Below, one piece after another: positions 58,831 through 64,000 of a stretch of DNA of 64,000 bases. Location of the stretch: positions 1 through 64,000 of the forward strand of contig NZ_JBELMH010000006.1 of assembly GCF_042096055.1 (NCBI RefSeq), written 5' to 3'. How positions within the stretch are numbered: the first letter of the stretch is position 1; each line of letters opens with the position of its first letter. Origin of the DNA: Citreimonas sp042096055. Its GTDB lineage: Bacteria > Pseudomonadota > Alphaproteobacteria > Rhodobacterales > Rhodobacteraceae. The notes beneath the pieces were generated by a model. The model had not been told where the DNA came from. It saw only the letters and a list, made by a program, of their open reading frames with translations, and did no database searches. Made by a program: the position numbers and the translations under genes.

Positions 58831-59940
58831 CTAGAAGCGGACGCTCTCGCCGGTCAGGGCGGCCTGCTGCGCGGCCAGCCCCATGCGCACCGCCCACATC
58901 CCGTCCTCGAGCGTCACCTCGGGCCGCGCCTGCCCGCGCACCGCGTCGAGGAACCGCCGGTGCTGGTAGAAGGTCGAGCCGTTGTGGTCGCCGGCTTCCA
59001 GCAGCGCCGGGTCGACCGGGATCTCGACCACGCGCGGGCCCTTCGGGTCGCGCGGGCTGACGATCACCTGCGGCACCGGGGGCGGCCCCAGCCGCGCGGG
59101 CCAAAAGCGGCCGGGCCCGGGCACCAGGGCCTCGATCTTGCCCGTGGGACCGGTCGCCGACAGCTCCTCCTGCCAGCGCGCGCCTTCGGCGAACATGCAC
59201 AATTCGAGCATCGCGCGCGCGCCGCTGGCGAAGTCGACGATGACGTAGGCGCTGTCCCAGATGTCGGGCGTCTCGTCGTCCAGGCGCTCGTCGCGGTGGT
59301 TGACCTCCTGCCCGGCGCTGGCGGTCACGCGCACGGGGTCGGATTTCAGCGCCAGCCGCATCAGGTCGAAGAAGTGGCAGCATTTCTCGACCAGCGTGCC
59401 GCCGGTGTTGCGGTTGAAGCGGTTCCAGCCGCCGACCTTGTTGAGGAAGGGGAAGCGATGCTCGCGGATCGACAGCATCTTCAGCCCGCCCGTCGCCGCC
59501 TCGCATTGCTCGAGGAAGGCCACGACGGGCGGCATGTAGCGGTATTCCATCGCCACCCAGATCGGCGCGGGATAGCCGGCCTGCAACCGGCGCAGCGCCG
59601 CCTCGTCGCCGGCATCGGTGTAGAGCGGCTTCTCGATCAGCAGCGGCAGCGGGCGGGTGCGTGCGACCTCGAGCAATTGCGCCACGTGCACGTGGTTGGG
59701 CGAGGCGATGAGCAGGCAATCGAGACGCTCGGCCGCCAGCAGCTCGGCCACCGAGCCGACCAGCGCGGCCCCCGGCGCGATCGCGCGGGCGGCCTGCGCC
59801 ATGGCGGCGTTGGGCTCGAAGATCGCGGCGACCTCGGCCTCCGGCAGCAGGGCGATGTTGCGCAGGTGCTCCTGCCCCATCATGCCGCAGCCGATGACGC
59901 CGTAGCGGATGGTGTCCTGTGTCACGCCGATGTCCTTCAT
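58831..59940 (-). CDS. Gfo/Idh/MocA-family oxidoreductase
   Basis: NAD(P)-dependent sugar or cyclitol dehydrogenase, 369 residues. The Rossmann motif YGVIGCGMMGQEHLRNIALL is near the N-terminus, the family EKP motif in LLIEKPLYTDAGDE, and the catalytic-region GGTLVEKCCHFFDLMRLAL. The substrate is unknown; in its setting a sugar or sulfo-sugar derivative is plausible. It is co-translated with the GntR regulator (ATGA overlap) and faces away from the monooxygenase operon. Confidence 0.88.
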   Translation of the reverse strand: MKDIGVTQDTIRYGVIGCGMMGQEHLRNIALLPEAEVAAIFEPNAAMAQAARAIAPGAALVGSVAELLAAERLDCLLIASPNHVHVAQLLEVARTRPLPLLIEKPLYTDAGDEAALRRLQAGYPAPIWVAMEYRYMPPVVAFLEQCEAATGGLKMLSIREHRFPFLNKVGGWNRFNRNTGGTLVEKCCHFFDLMRLALKSDPVRVTASAGQEVNHRDERLDDETPDIWDSAYVIVDFASGARAMLELCMFAEGARWQEELSATGPTGKIEALVPGPGRFWPARLGPPPVPQVIVSPRDPKGPRVVEIPVDPALLEAGDHNGSTFYQHRRFLDAVRGQARPEVTLEDGMWAVRMGLAAQQAALTGESVRF

Positions 59941-60638
59941 GCCAGTCGCGCCACGTACGCGGCGACCTCCGTGTCGATCCAGTTGCGGGAAACCTCGGCC
60001 CGCGCGCCGTCCTGCGCGAAGGCGACGCGCGTGGCCATCAGCGCGGGCGCGCCCGGCTTCGGCCCGAAGGCCGGCGGCGCCCAGTCGGGCACGGGGGCCG
60101 TGCCCAGCCGGTCCTCGGCGCGGGAAATCCACAGGCCCAGCGCCTCGCGGTAGAACAGGTAGAGCGATTCCTTGAGGTCGGCCGCGGTGATCGTCCTGGC
60201 GTAGCCGGCGTCGAGCCAGATTTCCTCGAGCACCGCGGGCGTGCCCGACAGGCGGCGCAGACGGCGGATGCGATGGGCGTGGTCGCTGCTGCCGAAGGCG
60301 GGCAGGTCGGCGGGCTTGGAAAGGCGTTCGACCGACAGAAGCTCGGCCGTGGGAAGGCCCCCGCCGGCGAGCAGTTCGACCCGGACGAAGCTGTAGACCG
60401 ATTGCGCGCCCGGCGCCGCGCGGACGTAGTTGCCCGAGCCCTGCACGCGGTCGAGCATGCCCTTCTCGGCCAGGTCCGCCAGCGCCCGGCGCAGCGTGCC
60501 GACGGAGATCCCCAGGGTCTCGGCGAAGCTGCGTTCGGGAGGCAGGCGCGCGCCATCCAGAAGCCGGCCGGCATGGATGTCGCGGATCAGCATCTCGCTG
60601 ATCTGCACGTGCAGCGGCAGGGCGTGGGTGTCGGACAT
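59937..60638 (-). CDS. GntR-family transcriptional regulator (HutC/UTRA type)
   Basis: The 233 residues have a winged helix (DGARLPPERSFAETLGISVG, TLRRALADLAEKGMLDRVQG) and a C-terminal UTRA-like ligand domain (LLSVERLSKPADLPAFGSS to the end). Such regulators usually repress their own locus until a sugar or other metabolite binds. The ATG at 60638 is chosen over 60659. A palindrome 24 bp upstream is the best operator candidate. It is divergent from the monooxygenase gene. Confidence 0.88.
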   Translation of the reverse strand: MSDTHALPLHVQISEMLIRDIHAGRLLDGARLPPERSFAETLGISVGTLRRALADLAEKGMLDRVQGSGNYVRAAPGAQSVYSFVRVELLAGGGLPTAELLSVERLSKPADLPAFGSSDHAHRIRRLRRLSGTPAVLEEIWLDAGYARTITAADLKESLYLFYREALGLWISRAEDRLGTAPVPDWAPPAFGPKPGAPALMATRVAFAQDGARAEVSRNWIDTEVAAYVARLA

Positions 60639-60660
60639 CGGGCACCAGAATTGATACACT

Positions 60661-60676
60661 ATTGATCTACATCAAT
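60661..60676. promoter_or_regulatory. Perfect palindrome ATTGAT-N4-ATCAAT, FNR/CRP-type box or GntR operator
   Basis: ATTGATCTACATCAAT lies between the divergent gntR and monooxygenase genes. Its core TTGAT-N4-ATCAA is an exact match to the FNR/FnrL consensus. It might alternatively be the GntR operator; sequence alone cannot decide. Confidence 0.6.
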
Positions 60677-60719
60677 GCGCCTGCTACGCAACCGTAAAGT
60701 CGCATCCCGAAAGGCCGCC

Positions 60720-61874
60720 ATGAGCGTCGTTCCCATCACCTCTCCGGATCTCGATGCGGCCGAGGTGTCGTGGTTCGCGGCGTTGTGTTCGGACGATTAC
60801 GAATTCCTCGGCGTGCCCGAGGGCCGGCTGCGGTCGTCCTTCGCGCATTGTTCAGGCATCGTGCAGGAGGCCGAGGCGCAGGGGTTCCGCAACATCCTGT
60901 GCCCGTCGTCCTACCAGGTGGGACAGGACACGCTGTCCTTCGTCGCGGGCTGTGCGCCGATCACCGACAGGATCAACATGCTCGCCGCCGTGCGCTGCGG
61001 CGAGATGCAGCCGATCATGCTGGCGCGCACGATCGCCACGCTCGACCACATGCTGCAGGGCCGCCTGACGGTGAACATCATCAGCAGCGACTTTCCGGGC
61101 GAGAAGGCCGACAGCGGCTTCCGCTACCAGCGCTCGCGCGAGGTGGTGGAGATCCTGAAACAGGCCTGGACGCGGGACGAGATCACCTACAAGGGCCAGG
61201 TCTACGACTTCGAGGGTCTGACGACCGATCCCGCCAAGCCCTACCAGACCGGCGGGCCGCTGCTGTATTTCGGCGGCTATTCCCCCGACGCGCTGGAGCT
61301 GTGCGGCCAGCATTGCGACGTCTACCTGATGTGGCCCGAGACCAAGGACCTGCTGGCCGAGCGGATGCGCGCGGTGAACGCCGTGGCCGAGCGCTACGAC
61401 CGCACGCTGGATTACGGGCTGCGGGTGCACGTGATCGTGCGCGACACCGAGGCCGAGGCGCGCGAATGGGCGCAGCACATCGTCAGCCAGCTGGACGACG
61501 ACAAGGGCACGGCGATCCGCGAGCGCGCGCTGGACGCAGGCAGCCTTGGCGTATCGCACCAGGCGCGCAACCGCGAACTGGCCGACATGGAGGGGTTCAT
61601 CGAGCCGCACCTGTGGACCGGCGTGGGCCGCGCGCGGTCGGGCTGCGGCGCGGCGCTGGTGGGCTCGACCGACCAGGTGCTGAGCAAGCTCGAGGAGTAC
61701 AGGAACATGGGCATCCGGGCCTTCATCCTGTCAGGCTATCCGCATATCGACGAGTGCCGGCATTTCGGTGCCCGCGTGCTGCCGCGGATGAAGACCTGCT
61801 CGCTGCCCGAGGTATACGGCCGCGTGCCGAAAGAAACCCCGCCGACGCCGCTGGGCACCGGCGAACGCCGCTGA
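60720..61874 (+). CDS. SsuD-like flavin-dependent (LLM-class) monooxygenase, candidate sulfonate monooxygenase
   Basis: FMNH2-dependent oxygenase of 384 residues in the bacterial luciferase-like superfamily. The stretch MLAAVRCGEMQPIMLARTIA plus TLDHMLQGRLTVNIISSDFP follows the pattern of alkanesulfonate monooxygenase SsuD. Later blocks are YRNMGIRAFILSGYPHIDEC and an HFGARVLPRMK end. Together with the adjacent AKR and flavin reductase it matches sulfoquinovose monooxygenase SmoC, which releases sulfite to leave 6-oxo-glucose. AAAGG precedes the ATG at 60720. The substrate is inferred from neighbours. Confidence 0.8.
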   Translation: MSVVPITSPDLDAAEVSWFAALCSDDYEFLGVPEGRLRSSFAHCSGIVQEAEAQGFRNILCPSSYQVGQDTLSFVAGCAPITDRINMLAAVRCGEMQPIMLARTIATLDHMLQGRLTVNIISSDFPGEKADSGFRYQRSREVVEILKQAWTRDEITYKGQVYDFEGLTTDPAKPYQTGGPLLYFGGYSPDALELCGQHCDVYLMWPETKDLLAERMRAVNAVAERYDRTLDYGLRVHVIVRDTEAEAREWAQHIVSQLDDDKGTAIRERALDAGSLGVSHQARNRELADMEGFIEPHLWTGVGRARSGCGAALVGSTDQVLSKLEEYRNMGIRAFILSGYPHIDECRHFGARVLPRMKTCSLPEVYGRVPKETPPTPLGTGERR

Positions 61875-61906
61875 CCCGACGCGGCCCCAGGAACAAGGAA
61901 GACCCG

Positions 61907-62794
61907 ATGGAGCGCATCAGCCTGACCGACGACGTCGCCCTCAGCCGGCTGGTCTACGGCATGTGGCGGCTGGGCGACGATGCCGACACCAGCCCCAACC
62001 ACGTGCGCGACAAGATCGCCGCCTGCCTCGACCAGGGCATCACCACGATGGACCAAGCCGACATCTACGGCGGCTACGAGGCCGAGGCCGTGCTGGGCCG
62101 CGCGCTGACGCCCGAGATCCGCAACCGGATCGAGATCGTCACCAAGTGCGACATCGTCGCGCCCGCCGGCCGCCACGCCGGCGCGCTGGTCAAGCACTAC
62201 GACACCAGCCGCGGGCATATCGAGGCGTCGGTGGATGCCTCGCTGCGGCTGATGGGGATCGACCACATCGACCTGCTGCTGGTGCACCGCCCCGACCCGT
62301 TCATGGACCACCACGAGACGGGCGAGACGCTCGACGACCTGGTGGCGGCGGGCAAGGTGCGCGCGGTCGGCGCGTCGAACTTCCGCCCCTGGGACTGGGA
62401 GCTGCTGCAATCGGGCATGAAGACGCCGCTGGTCACCAACCAGATCAAGATCAGCCTGTTGCACCACGTGCCCTTCACGAACGGCGACGTGGCGTTCCAC
62501 CAGAAAAACGCCCAACCCCTGATGGCGTGGTCGCCTTTGGGCGGCGGCACCCTATTTGACCACGCGCAGGCGGGACTGCGTATGAAGCTGGCCGAGGTGG
62601 GCGCGCGGCACGGGGTCGACGAGGCTGCCGTGGCGATCGCCTGGCTGCTGGCGCATCCCGCGCGCATCCTGCCCGTGCTGGGCACCAACAACCTGGACCG
62701 CATCCGGGCCATCAGCGACGCGGTCAAGGTGGACCTCGGCCGGGAAACGTGGTTCGACCTGTATACCGAGGCGCTGGGACACGAGGTGGCCTGA
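61907..62794 (+). CDS. Aldo/keto reductase, candidate 6-oxo-glucose reductase
   Basis: NADPH-dependent reductase of 295 residues with a YdhF-like TIM barrel. The catalytic tetrad is complete: Asp49 and Tyr54 in MDQADIYGGYE, Lys80 in IVTKCDI, His127 in LLLVHRPDP. LPVLGTNNLDRIRAISDAVK is the C-terminal cofactor segment. In the SmoABC route an AKR of this class (SmoB) reduces 6-oxo-glucose to glucose. It lies between the monooxygenase and the flavin reductase genes, which supports that role by context. AAGGAAG precedes the ATG. Confidence 0.85.
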   Translation: MERISLTDDVALSRLVYGMWRLGDDADTSPNHVRDKIAACLDQGITTMDQADIYGGYEAEAVLGRALTPEIRNRIEIVTKCDIVAPAGRHAGALVKHYDTSRGHIEASVDASLRLMGIDHIDLLLVHRPDPFMDHHETGETLDDLVAAGKVRAVGASNFRPWDWELLQSGMKTPLVTNQIKISLLHHVPFTNGDVAFHQKNAQPLMAWSPLGGGTLFDHAQAGLRMKLAEVGARHGVDEAAVAIAWLLAHPARILPVLGTNNLDRIRAISDAVKVDLGRETWFDLYTEALGHEVA

Positions 62795-62799
62795 CGCGC

Positions 62800-63336
62800 A
62801 TGAGCAAAGCCGAAAGGACAGCCTGGCCCATGACCGCGAAGGCCGAAAGCTTCGACCCGATCCAGGCGGATCGGCGTGCCTACCGCGAGGCGCTGGGCCG
62901 GTTCGGCACCGGGGTGACCGTGATCACCTGCGCCACGCCCGACGGCCCGCTGGGCATCACCGCCAACAGCTTCGCGAGCGTGTCGCTGGATCCGCCGCTG
63001 GTGCTGTGGTCGCCGGCCAAGTCGTCGTCGCGCTACCCGTTCTTCATGGCGGCCGAGCGGTTCGCCATCCACGTGATGGGGCGCGACCAGTTCGACACCT
63101 GCAACGGCTTTGCCCGCGACGGCGACGCCTTCGACCGGATCGACTGGACGACGAGCGCCGGCGGCGTGCCGCTGATCACCGGCAGCCTGTCCTGCCTCGA
63201 ATGCACCACCACCGCCACGCATGACGGCGGCGACCATTCCATCATCGTGGCGCGCGTGACGCGGGTGACCACGCGGGCGGGAGAACCGCTCTTGTTTTTC
63301 GGCGGCGCCTACGGAACGTTCGATCCGGCGTCGTGA
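62800..63336 (+). CDS. Flavin reductase, HpaC/SmoA-like
   Basis: Small NAD(P)H:FMN reductase of 178 residues that should supply reduced flavin to the monooxygenase. LGRFGTGVTVITCATPDGPL and NSFASVSLDPPLVLWSPAKS are the family blocks; ATHDGGDHSIIVARVTRV covers the C-terminal His/Asp region. The ATG at 62800 is 5 bp after the AKR stop; an ATG at 62830 is an equally possible start. It is the third gene of the trio. Confidence 0.85.
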   Translation: MSKAERTAWPMTAKAESFDPIQADRRAYREALGRFGTGVTVITCATPDGPLGITANSFASVSLDPPLVLWSPAKSSSRYPFFMAAERFAIHVMGRDQFDTCNGFARDGDAFDRIDWTTSAGGVPLITGSLSCLECTTTATHDGGDHSIIVARVTRVTTRAGEPLLFFGGAYGTFDPAS

Positions 63337-63386
63337 CGCGCGACCCATAACAACATAACGGGCGCGCCAGGGAGGAGATCGGGACC

Positions 63387-64000
63387 ATGGTCCTATTGCT
63401 GGCGCTTCTGCGTCCGGTGCAGGCCGTCAACGACGTCCTGCTGCGCGCGGGCAAGGGTCTTGCGACGGTGGCGATCGGCCTGATGGTCCTGTGCATCCTG
63501 CTGCAGGTCTTCTTCCGCTACGTGCTGAACAACGCGCTGCCCTGGCCCGAGGAGGCCGCGCGCTTCCTGATGCTGTGGATGACCGGGCTGATCGCGCCGG
63601 CGGCCTACCGGCGCGGCGGGTTCGTGGCGATCGACATGCTGCAAGCCGCGCTGCCGGGGCGCGCGGCGCAGCTGCTGGGGCTGGTGCTGCTGGCGATCTC
63701 GGGCGGGGTGCTGGTGGTCGCGGTGCAGCTGGGCCACACGCATGTCTTCGGCAACTGCCTGTTCAAGTCGTCGTCGCTGTGGCTGCCGTTCGAGCTGCGC
63801 TTCGCGATGCCGATCCCGTTCACCGGGCTGGACCTGACGCTGTGCACCCGTGCCTCGCCCTCGTTCGGGTTCGAGTGGGGATGGACCAAGATGCCGCTGC
63901 CGCTGGCGTTCCTAAGCCTGTGGGTGGGCATGGTGATGCTGCTGGCGGTCAACGTCGAGCTGATCCTGCGCTCGGTCATCGGGTTGCTGGGCGGCGCGGA
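63387..64000 (+). CDS. TRAP transporter small permease DctQ (partial)
   Basis: Small membrane subunit of a tripartite ATP-independent periplasmic transporter; at least 204 residues before the right edge. FFRYVLNNALPWPEEAARFL followed by MLWMTGLIAPAAYRRGG is the DctQ signature. GGAGGAG precedes the ATG at 63387. Members normally precede dctM and a periplasmic dctP. A 30-residue insertion with HVFGNCLFKSSSLWLPFELR and a Trp/Pro-rich loop before the last helix makes it longer than typical. It likely imports the substrate of the adjacent enzymes. Confidence 0.85.
   Translation, partial: MVLLLALLRPVQAVNDVLLRAGKGLATVAIGLMVLCILLQVFFRYVLNNALPWPEEAARFLMLWMTGLIAPAAYRRGGFVAIDMLQAALPGRAAQLLGLVLLAISGGVLVVAVQLGHTHVFGNCLFKSSSLWLPFELRFAMPIPFTGLDLTLCTRASPSFGFEWGWTKMPLPLAFLSLWVGMVMLLAVNVELILRSVIGLLGGA

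Noticed and set aside
60675..60719. Upstream ATG for the monooxygenase gene
   Set aside because: It lies inside the palindrome, lacks an RBS, and adds a basic stretch not expected in the family.

Overview
The window is about 64 kb of high-GC DNA with bacterial gene order, almost certainly a chromosomal segment of an alphaproteobacterium of the family Rhodobacteraceae, probably of the marine Roseobacter type. The evidence is the combination of CcrM, an RpoH-family sigma factor coupled to a ChaN-like gene, COQ9, DUF1127 and DUF2927 proteins, a TelA/XpaC locus, CtrA-type and sigma-E-type promoter motifs, and tightly packed operons joined by ATGA overlaps. The genus cannot be read from the sequence. 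I see no rRNA, tRNA, CRISPR array, insertion sequence or prophage, so this is mostly core chromosome.

Layout. 1-2010: thiP (cut by the left edge) and thiB under a TPP riboswitch. 2109-4097: aroC and a DMT exporter. 4199-6136: rnhB and ccrM; the gap between them carries three GANTC sites. 6210-8442: groES-groEL with promoter, CIRCE and terminator. 8587-13431: an M3 oligopeptidase, then coaBC-dut-moeB. 13499-15213: rpoH and a ChaN-like gene behind a sigma-E-like promoter. 15482-21374: comM, an esterase, gshB, yraN, rsmI and an LpoA-like lipoprotein. 21334-29730: glnD, murJ, a phospholipase D protein, a rhomboid-like protein without catalytic residues, trpS, and an unknown gene coupled to ruvB. 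29727-31933: ruvCAB. 32257-35144: a DUF1127 protein, a small membrane protein, prmA and an MFS transporter. 35315-42435: an ABC-2 exporter, hemE/hemC, two quinone oxidoreductases, COQ9 and rpsU. 42632-50658: a D,D-carboxypeptidase with a SPOR tail, a HAD phosphatase, clpS, an RsmC-like methyltransferase, an atypical SDR, hemF, a pseudouridine synthase, tadA and rluB.

Two accessory blocks at the right stand out. 50733-57320 is an eight-gene same-strand run: a two-TM small protein, two divergent XpaC-like membrane proteins, a 29-residue membrane peptide, TelA, a DUF2927 lipoprotein, an SPFH protein with a GYF-like tail, and a double zinc-ribbon protein with a terminal membrane anchor. It looks like an envelope-stress or membrane-remodelling machine whose function is not established. 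58831-64000 is a divergent catabolic locus: a Gfo/Idh dehydrogenase and GntR repressor face an SsuD-like monooxygenase, an aldo/keto reductase, a flavin reductase and the start of a TRAP transporter. The enzyme trio matches the oxidative desulfonation route for sulfoquinovose (SmoC/SmoB/SmoA), here apparently with TRAP uptake.

Regulation is unusually legible: a TPP riboswitch, CIRCE, an ECF sigma-E-like promoter ahead of rpoH, CtrA-like boxes ahead of comM and the carboxypeptidase gene, a GANTC cluster ahead of ccrM, and an FNR-type palindrome in the catabolic locus. Two families of short intergenic repeats are also present: a 76-nt pair, and a three-copy element with a variable hairpin between conserved flanks.
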